A stretch of 64,000 nt of DNA. Source: Echinarachnius parma. Its lineage: Eukaryota; Echinodermata; Echinoidea; Clypeasteroida; Echinarachniidae. Below are positions 45,848-58,700 of the stretch, piece after piece; within the stretch, counting starts at the first letter, position 1, and every line of letters begins with the position of its first letter. The notes beneath the pieces were generated by a model that searched no databases, was not told the DNA's origin, and worked only from the letters and a program-made list of their open reading frames with translations. The stretch is taken from positions 62,001 to 126,000 of the forward strand of contig JBAMJV010003108.1 of NCBI GenBank assembly GCA_037951105.1. The letters are read 5' to 3'. The position numbers were made by a program, and so were the translations under genes.

Positions 45848-46093
45848 AACCTTATACAAGCATGGGGTTAATGCTACGTACACCGTATATTGTTATAATT
45901 ATGTTAATCATACAGTTGTAAGTTAGAATATAGTGTGGTTACAGTTTAAATTGTAGTTATACATAGTACAGTACAGCTTGTTATACTTTGTATAATATAT
46001 GTTTTTATTATACTCATGTTTGTATAGTATTTCCTATATATGCATGTAATGTAACCTACATGTATATATTCTATGGACCTCTGCCATGTATAG
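45848..46093 (+). repeat. Older LINE 3' UTR, right half
   Basis: CCTTATACAAGCATGGGGTT through CTATGGACCTCTGCCATGTA continues the LINE tail that was interrupted at 39398. It ends at 46093, where the dispanin-flank homology starts. Confidence 0.7.
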
Positions 46094-46204
46094 TTGTAGC
46101 CCGACACGGCGACACCTCCTCCCCGTATCTGAAAAGCATGATTATGATTATTTAGGGAAAATGTTTGTCTTTTTAAATATTGTCAATTTTTTACCCTTTG
46201 ACAG

Positions 46205-46517
46205 TGCCATACACAGAGCTGAAAGAGCACCCCGCCGAGGCCCCGCCCGCATACCCAGCAGGGCAGTCCTACCCCCCTCAGGGGAACCAACCCTACCCAC
46301 CACATGGGGGTCAGCCCCACCCACCGCAGGGGGGCCAGCCCTACCCCCCTCAGGGGGACCAGCCCTACCCACCGCAGGGGGGCCAGCCCTACCCACCACA
46401 AGGGGGCCAGCCTTACCCGCCGCAGGGTTACCCCCCTCAGGGTTATCCTCAGGGCCAGGGGGCCCCCCGTATGGAGCTCCACAGCCTGGAGCACCGCTGC
46501 CTGTGATTCAATACGCA
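46205..46517 (+). pseudogene. Plus dispanin exon 1, copy A (frameshifted)
   Basis: The acceptor TTTGACAG and the donor GCA/GTAAGTGTG are intact and the text matches the minus-copy exon closely. The exon is 313 bases against 338, however. About 25 bases of the GAPPPPNYSAPYG segment are missing, so the frame shifts after GQGAP and ends at a stop at 46504-46506, within the exon. A transcript using it would not reach the CD225 domain. Confidence 0.8.
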
Positions 46518-46527
46518 GTAAGTGTGG

Positions 46528-46574
<47 letters not shown>

Positions 46575-49500
46575 GTGATGGTGATGGTGATGATGATGAT
46601 GATGATGATGTTGAGGATAACGAGGATGATGATGATCAAGGAGATGATTGAGATGATGCTCGTGTTAGTGATGGTGATGATGATGATGGTGGTGGTGGTG
46701 GTGGTGGTAGTGATGATGCTGGTGTTGGTGATGATGATGATGATGACCCAGGTCGAAAAAACAGTTGAAACCAGTTGAAACCAGTTGGAAATTCAACTGG
46801 TTTTTACTGGTTTTAACTGGCATCAAGCGGTAGCAGTTTACATTCCCGGTTCCCAGTAAAGATAAATGGATAGATGGAGCAGCTAGTCCAGTTAAAACCA
46901 ATAGAAATGCCAGTTGAAACCAATTCAAAATACCAGTTGGAACCAACTACTTTAACTGGTCTTCTTACTGGTAAGCCTTACTGGATTCTTACTCGATTCC
47001 AATTGATTCCAGTTGATTCCGGTGTACCAATTTCCATATTCAGTTGGCCAACTGGTGGTATCAACTGGTACCAGTTGGCAACTAATTTTCAACTGTTTTT
47101 TCGACCTGGGGATGATGATGGTGGTGGTGTTGGTGATGACGATGATGGTGGTGGTGGTGGTGGTGGTGTTCGTGATGATGATGGTGGTGATGATGATGGT
47201 GATGCTGCTAGCTGCTGTGGATGATGTTGATGATGGTGATAATGATCAAGGAGATAATTTAGATGACTGTGATGATTCTGATGATGATGACGATGCCAGT
47301 GTTGGTGATGATATGATGATAATGGTGATGTTGCTGCCGTGCTGCCGCTACTGTGGATGATGATGGTGATGATGATCAATGAGATAATTTAGATGACGAT
47401 GATGACGATGATTATGAACAATTATTATGATGTTTAAGAAGAAGAGAAGGATGATGATCTTTAGCCTCATGAATATAATGATAGTAAATATAGTCGTAGT
47501 CATAGTGCACAAATTCATAACATCATACATTTTTTTCAAAAGGTAGCAAGGGAGATCATCTGACCTGACCTAATATAACACCTGATGCAAAGCAATTAAA
47601 ATATTGAAATGTGTCATACTTGTGACAATGAATGTATTTGTATGTAAAGTAAGGCCAAAACAAATAAATTGTTGGATTGGCGTAAACCGCCCGACCCTAA
47701 AAATACCGCCGACCCTAAAGGTTTTTTCTGATTTTTTTTTTTTTTTTTTTTTTGGTTTTACACAATTTTGCGATACCGTATGTGTTATTTTCTAAATTTT
47801 TTTTTTTTTTATTGTTGTTTTTTTTACGATTACCCTACCTACCTACCCTAATGTTATGTTTGTTTGCCCGTACGACAATTTAACAATTTAACAATCCAAC
47901 AATTTATTTGTTTTGGCCTAAGCGCAAAGCTAAAAAAGCGGAAGTACAATATATAGGTGACAATGACAATGAATGACAATGAATTTTATTCTCAATAACG
48001 GCCCCTCACGGCCGGGGGCATGGGAGAAATACAACAAGATATATCATTGTATAAACATGATAAAAAACAAACAAAATCTTTGGCAACAACTTTTAACTAG
48101 CACAGACGGGAACCGGTGCGATGGGCCCAACCGATTCAGTCTTAATCATTATTGAATAAATTTTAAATATATTTACTTTCTAGCCTGTGGTAAGTCCTGC
48201 CTGATATCAGGGCAAAGAGCCCCCGTGAGCCCCAAAATAGCCCTCGTGAATAATTTCACGAGGGCGTTTTTCTCACTCAAAATTTTCAAAATCGCCCTCG
48301 TGAAAAAAAAAGTAATTTTTTGGTTGTAGCACACACTAAGAAAACTTAGCCATAATAATACTACAAAACCTTGATAAATTGTGTAACTGTTTAATATTTC
48401 TAACATTAAATAACAATAAATAGGTGACAATGACAATGACAATGACAATGAATTTTATTCTCAATAGCCAGGTACCATTTTGTAAACAGGACGTACCACA
48501 GTAATTAGACAGTAGCACTGGACCACGCTGAGCCGTTTTTCACATCACACAGACAAACCAACCTTCATAGAACAATGTCAGGTAAGCTTACAAGCAAACG
48601 AATATTAATATCAGCCACAATAGTATAGAAAGTATATGTCATTGTTTTAATACTCCATGAATGGAAGTTGGAACAAAATTAAACACCCAATTGTTTAAAA
48701 TTGATCAATTGTGCACTGCAATGCAATAAGCCGTGGTGTATTTTCGGGTACGTAACATGTATGCGCTACTTTGCGCTGGTTCAAAGAATGTTCATACTTG
48801 CGTACAATTATTAGAGGTCGGCGAATTGAGGTGTGTCGACGTAGTGCAAATAGTACGCGGCGTCGCAAAGCTGAAATCGCATGCTTAAGTATTGGTGTGG
48901 GGTAACATTTTGATAAAGTCGCACATAATCAGAACTTAAACGCAATATGCCAATATTTGATAGAAAGCTTTCTTTGTGGACCAACATTGATATTCAGTGG
49001 CAGTGATATAGAGTACAGAAGCCATGACGTCATAAAAACAATTTTTTAGAATTTTCAAATTTGGACTTCATTTTCAGAAAGAGCATAACAAATAATGTCC
49101 AAATACTGAAAATCAAAGGAATAGGTTACGTATTGGCTGAGATATGCCCATCCTAATGAATTTTACTTCAATGAATGGGCAATCAGTGACAGTGTTATAT
49201 TAATGCACTGGTTCCTAAATTTAGGAACCATAATTTAAAGTTTAGGAACCAGTGCACTAAAAAAGGCCACTAGTATAAGTTTAAAACACTGATTGCCCAT
49301 TGACCAAAAAAATCATTCGGATGGGCATATCTCGGCCAATACGTAGCCTATTCCTTTGATTTTTGGTATTTGGACATTATTTGTTATGCTCTTTCTGAAA
49401 ATGAAGTCCAATTTTGAAAATTCAAAAAAAAATGTTTATGACATCATTTATGACATCACACTTCACCACTCTATAATTGCCGATACTAAGTAAAGGTAAA

Positions 49501-50210
49501 TGTAATTTTAGGCCTTGGCCTTGGGCATACAATTTGAGGAGAATGTAGGTGCTTTACAGTTTACTATATTAACTAAACTATAGTAAAGCCTAACTGTAAT
49601 CAGCGCTGTTAAAATCTTACATAATTGTCTTATAATTAATAACATATTGTTTTGTTTTGTACCATTTGACAGCACCATACCCAGAGAAGACGGATTATCC
49701 TGCAGAGGCGCCGCCCGCATACCCAGCAGGGGGTCAACCCTACCCACCACAGGGGGGCCAACCCTACCCGCCACAGGGGGGCCAGCCCTACCCGCCGCAG
49801 GGGGGCCAACCCTACCCGCCGCAGGGGGGGCAGCCCTACCCACCACAGGGGGGCCAGCCCTACCCACCGCAGGGTTACCCACCTCAGGGACAGGGGGCCC
49901 CGTACGGAGCACCACAGCCTGGGGTTCAATACACAGTAAGTGTGATGATGATGATGATGGTGATGACGATGGTGATGGTGATGGAGATGATGATGGTGAT
50001 GGTGATGATGATGGTGATGGTGATGATGATGATGATGGTGGAGATGAGGATGATGATGATGGTGGTGATGGTGATGATGATGGTGGTGATGATGATGATG
50101 GTGGCTGTAACCGATCATCGGATCGGCATGCCGATCACGATCCGATCATACATGATCGGACCGTTTTTGCCGATTTCCGATCATGCAGAAAAAATCGGAA
50201 GATCGGATCG

Positions 50211-50258
<48 letters not shown>

Positions 50259-50641
50259 TTGGAAAATGATCCCAAAAAACATATTTTGGGAATATAAATG
50301 AATACCAAAGCAACATATATCCATATTAATAAGCCCAAGGTAATCTTGTATGGGTATGCTTTCATTTAAAACTGATTACCTCTCCTTTTACAAAATTATT
50401 CGCGCCGATTTTGAGCTTAGTCCCATGTGTTTCTGAAAGGTTACGCCAAATTAATCACATGGGACTAAGCTCAAAATCGGCGTGACTAATTTTGTAAAAG
50501 AAGAGGTAATCAGTTTGAAATGAAAGCATACCCGTACAAGATTACCTTGGGCTTATTAATATGGATATATGTTGCTTTGGTATTCATTTATATTCCCAAA
50601 TTGTGTTTTTTGGGGATCATTTTCCAAAGAAAAAAAAAAAC

Positions 50642-50702
<61 letters not shown>

Positions 50703-53700
50703 TAAATAGCCGATCATCCGATCCCGATCATCGATCCAATTTCGAAGATCGATAAAATTTTGCCGATCCGATCAAACGATCCGATCATCAAGGTCAGTTA
50801 CAGCACTAATGGTGATGATGATGGTGATGGATGGTGATGATGATGATGATGATAGTGATAATGATAATGATCATAGTGGTGGTGGGTGGTAGGTGGTAGT
50901 GCATTCTTCATATATTGTAAACAAAATTCAGCAGGTTTAAGCGCATTCATCTTAAAGGGGTAGTTTAGTTTTGGTAGAGAGGGCGCTGCACATCACAATT
51001 TTTTTGTGAGGTAATGAAAAACTGAGTGTCGAATTTGCGAGAACATGCAGTTTTAATGGCAGAATAAACTTTATTTGGTCAAAATCGGCCCAGAAACGGC
51101 TGAAATATCAATAAATATATCTGATCCTATAATTATTTGGGGCCCAAATAATTAGCTGAATTTTTCAAAAAAATAAAAAAATGCTTGGACTTTTTCAAAA
51201 TTTTTTCAAAAGCGCTTTTTAAATAGTTGTTGATGATCCCTCTATTTAATCATTATTTCAATAAAACATCACATGCATAATTTTGTATGAAAAAGGGTTG
51301 AAACCAATGCCTTTTTAGAGAGCGCCCTCTTGAGTTTAAATGGCTCTTTTTTAATGATAACGGGCTTTTTACTTAGTCGTTTGTAATTTTGTATACCTTT
51401 CGAGCATGGTGGAGTTCAAACTATAAGTTTTATAATGTTACTGTCCATGTTTGGGTACTAAAGTTGTGCCTTACCAAAACTAAACTACCCCTTTAAATTC
51501 ATGACAAATGTTTGTGTTCATATTTGAACAGTTCACTGATGAAAACCCTTTGGCATAATCGTGTATTAGGCCCCACCACTGCTATACTGTATGCATATAA
51601 CCTAACCATAACCATAACCATAACTAAACCCTAACCCAAACCCTAACCCTAACCCTAATTTGGTGGCTATAGGTCAGATCAATGGCTATTGGTCAGATCA
51701 ATGGCTATAGGTCAGATTTAGTGGCTATAGGTCAGATTTAGTGGCTATAGTTGGCTACATAAGTGTATACAGTATAGCGGTGGTGGGGCCTAATACACGA
51801 TATTGCCGTCGAGGCAATGATAGTGATAGATTTATCGATCTAGGTTAATGCGGCCGCCCCCCCTGCCCCCCCACTTCCGGCGCCTATGCTAAGCCAGTAA
51901 TCAATTTTTTGTAAAGCCCCAAGCAAGTTATAACTAGTTTTTGATACCCTAAGTAAGTAAGCCGAGTTTTTGAGACCCTAAACGAGAAGTTCATCTTTTT
52001 GAGAACCTAATCTGAGATCTGCTGAAAAATAATTTTAAAAATAAAATGTGTGATACTTTCAATCATCTTCAAAAATACCTTGGTGCGCAATGAGTAAGAT
52101 ATCTTTTAAAAGACAATTATTTGTGTCGAGTATGATTGTACATTTTGATCTTTAAAGGTACACTTGAGTATTGGAAATGCCCCATGACATGAAATTGGTT
52201 GGTTTTAATTAACGCTGTAACCGATCATCGGATCGGCATGCCGATCCCGATCCGATCATGGCTTTTTTGCCGTTTTGGCCGATTTCCGATCATGCAGAAA
52301 AGATCGGAGATCGGATCGGATGAAATTTTGTTTTTGTTTTTTTTATGTGTTATGACTTATGTGAAAAAAAAAAAATCCCGGGAGAAAACCATCCATTTTC
52401 TTTGCAAGAATATCGGAATTGAAATTTTAAAAAGGGACAATCTATATCATTTACTTGAAAAAAATGTTATTTTCGAGATACTCTTTGTTAGTTTACTTCG
52501 TTTTGAAAGGCGAAAATCGGAACAAGACTCGCAAAATTGCTAGTCATTTGAACGATATTCCCGACGGATGTTCACATGAACTCCAGGCCGTCAGACCCGG
52601 CGCGCGCACGATCGGCGCCGCGCTGGCGCCGTGCATGCATGCGGGCGGCATGCGTGTCCTATGTCGCAAGCTATTATAGATCAACGAATTATCGTTTTCA
52701 TATCCTCTTTTACATGTTAAATTCAGTCTTTTACTGTCGGCCGACTGATAGAGAATGCTGATAAATTATGGAAGAGGACATAAAAACGATTTGTTGATCT
52801 ATATAGTCGCCAGCAAGGCCTAAGATTCAGGGGAAAGCTGGTACATAATTATATTAGTATACATGTATAATATAAACTGTAAATTTGCACTCTCGATCTC
52901 CCGGTCCCCGAATTCCGGGAGATCGAGAGAGTATATAAATTGTTTGATATGTTGTTATTGACTAATGGCGTCAAAATTTAACTATATAAACATAATCATA
53001 ACATGTTTTTTTTTTCTTTCCTTTTTAGGAAGATGACGGACGCTCCAATTTTGACTTGTGTTGCGCGTGCGAGGACTACATTCGGCCGATCCTTCTTTCA
53101 ATTTAAAGAATTATAATTTGTTTACGCTTTGAGTATAAATGTAATGACGAGGAAGATGAGATAAACATGAGCATGGGGGACTTAAAATGATACTTATGAT
53201 AATGCAATTGAAATGTGGTCAGCCAACTCCACCACCCCCCCCCCCCCCCCCAATATCAAAAACATAATTCTGTGACCGCTGATTATGATTTAGTTTCACG
53301 TGCGACCATGGATAGTGCGACTATGCGTTTTTGTTATGATTAATAATTCATATGTACTCTTTCTCATGATGATGTTCATGATATAAATACTTTATTATTT
53401 CTAGTAGGATGATGGCTCGTGAAAGTGTATACTTGATGATAAACATCATAACATAAATGTCAAATTGAAAATAATGGTGATGATTAGATAATTATGATTA
53501 CAATTGAAATGTGGTCGGCCCCCTCCTCCCACCCCGAAAACATTCTGCGGCCCATGATTATGATTTAGTTTCCGTGCGACCATGCAATTTTAATTTGTAT
53601 GTACTCGTGATGATGTTCAAAATATAAATACTCTATTATTTCTATGGATGGCGGCTTGTGAAATTGTATACTTGATGATCAACATCATAATATAAACGTC

Positions 53701-55735
53701 AAATTGAAAATAATGGCGATGATAAGATAATCATGATAACAATTGAAATGTGGACAATGTGGTCAGCCCCCTCCCCCATCCCCCAATATCAATGCGGCCC
53801 CTGATTATGATTTAGTTTCCATGTGCGACGGGGCGATTTTTATTTGTATGTACTCATGATGATGTTCAAAATATAAATACTTATTATTTCCGACGGATGG
53901 CGGCTTGTGAAATTGTATACTTGATGAAAAACATCATAATATAAACGTCAAATTGAAAATAATGGTGATGATAAGATAGTTATGATAACAATTGAAATGT
54001 GGTCAGCCCCCACCCCCAAAATCAAAACATTCTGCGGCCCCCGATTATGATTTAGTTTATGTGCGACCGTGTGATTTTGTATTTTTTCAGGGGGGGGGGG
54101 TGGGGCACGCAAATTGGGGAACTGTAATTATTTCGTTCACACTGCCATTAGGCTAACGCTTTCTTCATTTTTTTGTCACACTGTATTGAGGACCTCCCCA
54201 TATATTGCAATAATTGTACGTAACGCAATTAATAATAATAATAAATTATATACTACTTACATTTTATCGGGGAGTTGCCACGACGCAGTTTACAATGTTC
54301 TTGCTTCGCCCCTAGCTCCATTATAATGGCACTTTGTCCGTCTCGATGTTAGTAATTATTATAATCATCACCAGTCAAACATGCACCATCATCCTCATCT
54401 TCATCATGGATCATTACCATCCTCTTTTTTATCATAATAATCATTGGCATCGCCATCTTCATAATGATCATTCATTGTCATCCTCATCAGTTCATCATTT
54501 CCGTCATTTATCAATCATATTAGGCGCTATATAAATCGATATTATTGTTATTATTATTATACTCTGTGTACATAACAATAATTTATATATTTTAAAATAT
54601 AATACCCGGTACTCGTTTTGTATCGGGGAGGGGGTGGCAGCCTTCTCACTTCTCAGTAGACTGGGGGAGGGTACTTTGTTTCTTGAGTAGGCCTATACGC
54701 CGGACGACGGAAAGTTTGGGGGCGGGGGCTATTATTTTTAGTACATTTAAAACATTTCGGATTGTTGAATGACGTGGGGATCGGTATTGGGGCTATTGGT
54801 ACAAGTAATTAGCGAACAAACTTATGTACTAGTTGCAAAATAACAAAGCAATACACACTAATCAAATACAAACAAACAAACAAACACATGTAGCCAGTGG
54901 CGAAGGTGGTCGGACTGGTTGGGGGGGGGGGGGGGGGGGCACGAAAATTATTGGGGGTACACCTGTGTATTACTATTACTTTGTTTATTTAAAAAATGTC
55001 CCCTTAATTTTATGTTTTCTATTGTTTTTTGTTTTTTCAGAATTATTTACTGCATGTAGCTTATAATACATCATGTACCCAACTTGTTGATCGAGTTAAA
55101 CTGATTCTAAAGGAGAACAAAGAATAACAAAAAAGTTAAATAAACTCCAGTTATTTTTTAGAAAATCAGTCGTGAAAAACAGCAACAAAGAAATCAAAAT
55201 ATCTTATTCTTAATTATTATTTTATACTGAGTAATATTAATAATCAAGCTGCAATTCAATTAAGGAAACAGGATAAAATAAACAAGCGATGCGCAAAAAT
55301 CTGACTGAAAATGCATGCAGCAACAGCATAAAAAAACGATGTCAAACTAAAAACAACAAATTGCAAAAGTTAAGTAACTATAATTATAACAACAACATCA
55401 ACAAAAATAGGTCACATGGACGGAGATAGATCCTGTCGCGTGCTACCTGCGTGCATGCTGCGCCGCGATGCCGTTATAAAGCACGTGAAAGCATAGCCTC
55501 GCGATCCGCTGACGGTCTTCTCCGCCGTATCTCTACCGGTTGGCCACGCTAGCGCCAGCCCTGCGCGATGAACAGCTCCGAGCAAGCAGCCTCGGCGCAT
55601 CCAAAATATTGATTTAAGTCGTCCAAATGGCTTTAATGTTTATAAAAAATACTACGGCGGACTATCGAGTGACCAGAACAAAAATGTGCAGTAAGTAACG
55701 AACCAGTTTTGTTGCAAAGTGATGCAAATTAAAGC

Positions 55736-55766
<31 letters not shown>

Positions 55767-58700
55767 GCCGATCATCCGATCCCGATCATCGATCCGATTT
55801 CGAAGATCGATAAAATTTTGCCGATCCGATCAAACGATCCGATCATCAAGGTCAGTTACAGCATTAGTTTTAATTCCATTAGAAAGAGCATTGAATGAAA
55901 CATGTGAAATGAGAATCATTCCCTTTCAAATGCTCTCAAGGTTGTAAAATTTGATTTCAAAATATTTTATTTATATATAGTTTAACTAGACGAAATCTTG
56001 ACTTTTTAAAAAAATGCATACAATTCGTAAACACTTCTTTCAAAAAAATTCAAAAGAGGTTTTTAAATAGTTGATGATATCTCTATTTAATCATTATTTC
56101 AACAAATCATCACATGCACAATTTTGTATGAAAATGGTTCAAACCAATGATTTTTTTTAGAGAGCGCCCTCTTTAGTTGTAACAGCTATTTTGAATGATA
56201 ACCGGGTTTTTACTTAGTCGTTTGTAATTTTCTATACCTTTTGAGCATGGTGGAGTTGCAACTATTATTTTGTACTGTTATGGTGCAGGTTTTGGTTACT
56301 AAAATTCTGTTAAAGGGATAGTTGAGTTTTGGTCAAACTGAATTTTAGTTTAACATTATGAATTACGAAAATGGCATTACTGTTTTCTTTTTCTCTTGCT
56401 TTACATTCAGTTGGTCTACACCTTATTTGGTCTACTACCTGATGCCTGAAATTTGTATTTCCCCAGCTCCAAACTTTTTTTAATGTTTTCTTGTATTCTC
56501 TTTAGGCCGTACCGCAAACCACTGTGATTGTGCGAGAGACACTATTTTTTTTTAAAGCATTTTTTATTCATGTTTTCTTGTATTCTCTTTAGGCCGTACC
56601 GCAGGCTGTGATAGTGCGAGAGACACTTTTTGTAACTCGATTTTTTTTTTTGTCAGCATTTTGTATTCATGTTTTCTTGTATTCTCTTTAGGCCGTACCG
56701 CAGACCACACTGTGATTGTGCGAGAGACACTTATTATAAACTCTATTTATTTTGTTTAAGCATTTGTGATTGCAATCTGTGTCACTGTCTGCTGTTGCCG
56801 TCCGTTTGGTATTTTGGCACTTATTGTAACTCTGTGATACTTGTAATCGTGTCCCGCCTTCAGACTTACATTGTGTGTTATGAGTAAGATATCTCTCGGG
56901 ACAATATTTTGTGTAGAGTATGATTGTACCTTTATCTGCCAAATTACGAATTTAAAAATTGGCATTTACTGTTTTGTTTTTCTCTTTAGGCTGCACCGCA
57001 GACCACTGTGATTGTGCGCAAGTCACAATTCCAGCCCATGCAGCGACTACCTTGCGGTTGCAATCGGTGTCACCTTCTCATCCGCATGCTGCCTTCCTGT
57101 TGGTATTTTGGCACTTATTATAACTATTTTTTGTTTATGTTTTCTACTTTTCTTGTATTTTCTGTAGGCTGCACCTCAGACCACTGTGATTGTGCGAGAG
57201 ACACTTATTCTAACTCTTATTTTATTCATGTTTTCTTGTATTTTCTCTGTAGGCTGCACCGCAGACCACTGTGATTGTGCGCGAGTCACAGGTCCAGCCG
57301 AGTGACTACCTTGCATTCGCAATCTGTGTCACTGTATGCTGTTGCCTTCCGTTTGGCATCGTCGCCATTGTCAAGAGCATGGAAGTAAGTAACAAGTCAC
57401 TGTCATTTTTGCCCTGATGAAAATCCTGCTAGGTTCAAAAGCTAGGCTTCATAATATATGACACATTTTATCTCCTTTAGGCCCCAAAAAATAAATTGTT
57501 GGATTGGAGTAATGGGGAACCAAAAATTAGGGTAGGTACAATGTAGGTAGGGTTTTTTTTTTTTTTTTTTGCAGGATTCGCACAAATGCACAAAAACACA
57601 CACACATACACACATATAACACACATATCGCAATCGCAAAACAAAAAACAAAAAAATCAGAAAAAACCTTTAGGGTCGGCGGTATTTTTAGGGTCGGGCG
57701 GGTTACGCCAATGCAACAATTTATTTTTCATGGCCTTATACTCAAATGTATAAAAGAGATGATGATGATGTCAAGAGCATGGAAGTAAGTATCACTGTCA
57801 TTTCTGTCCTGATGAAAATCCTGCTTGGTTCGAAAGCTAGGCTCCATACAACTCTCATTTTATCTCCTTTATACTCGCATAATAGAAGAGATGAATGATG
57901 ATGTTGATGAGACACTGATTTTCCGTTTCAGAAAAACTGCAAATTCCATTTATATAGAACTTCATACAAAATTCAATGAGTAGGGTGCAAATCGTTTTTA
58001 TTATGACATGGTAGATAATTGATTTTCAGAAATCATGATTTTCACCCACAAATCATCCAAATTTGGGGGAATGTGTCATGCCTGATATCAGGAAGGACTT
58101 ACCACAGGCCAGAGAGTAAATATCTTTAAAATTTATTCAATAATGATTAAGGCTGAGTTGGCTCAGTCGGTCACATCGGTTCCCGACCGTCACCATCAGG
58201 TCCCGGTTTTGTTTTTTTCGGAAACAAGCTCCGAAAAAAAGAAGAAAAAAAAATGTATATTAAAAAAATTAATAATTGTTTTTATGCCTCCGCAACGAAG
58301 TAGCCGGAGGCGGCATGTTTTCGGGTTGTCCGTCCGTCCGTACGTACGTACGTACGTACGTCCGTATGTCCGTACGTCCCGTTCTCGTGATCGCGTTATC
58401 TCAAGAACCGATTGACGGATTTTCACCAAACTTGGGTCATGTATGTAACTTGGGGTGCCAATGATCTGATTAGATTTTGGGGTCATGAGGTCAAAGGTCA
58501 AAGGTCACAGAGCTCATTATATATGCAAAAATAGCTCGTGATCGCGTTATCTCAAGAAGGGATTGACAGATTCTGACCAAACTTGGTACATGTATGTATC
58601 TTGGGGGGCCGATGATCTGATTAGATTTTGGGGTCATGAGGTCAAAGGTCAAAGGTCACAGAGCTCATTATATATGCAAAAATAGATCGTGATCGCGTTA

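Noticed and set aside
46086-46778. Plus-strand 230-residue frame over exon 1A
   Set aside because: Two of its parts are out-of-frame readings of the proline-rich repeat and the GAT microsatellite. The real exon boundaries are supported by three-way paralogue comparison.
51641-51658. Chromosome-end or fusion telomere
   Set aside because: Only three perfect CCCTAA units, enclosed by inverted ends of a small element.
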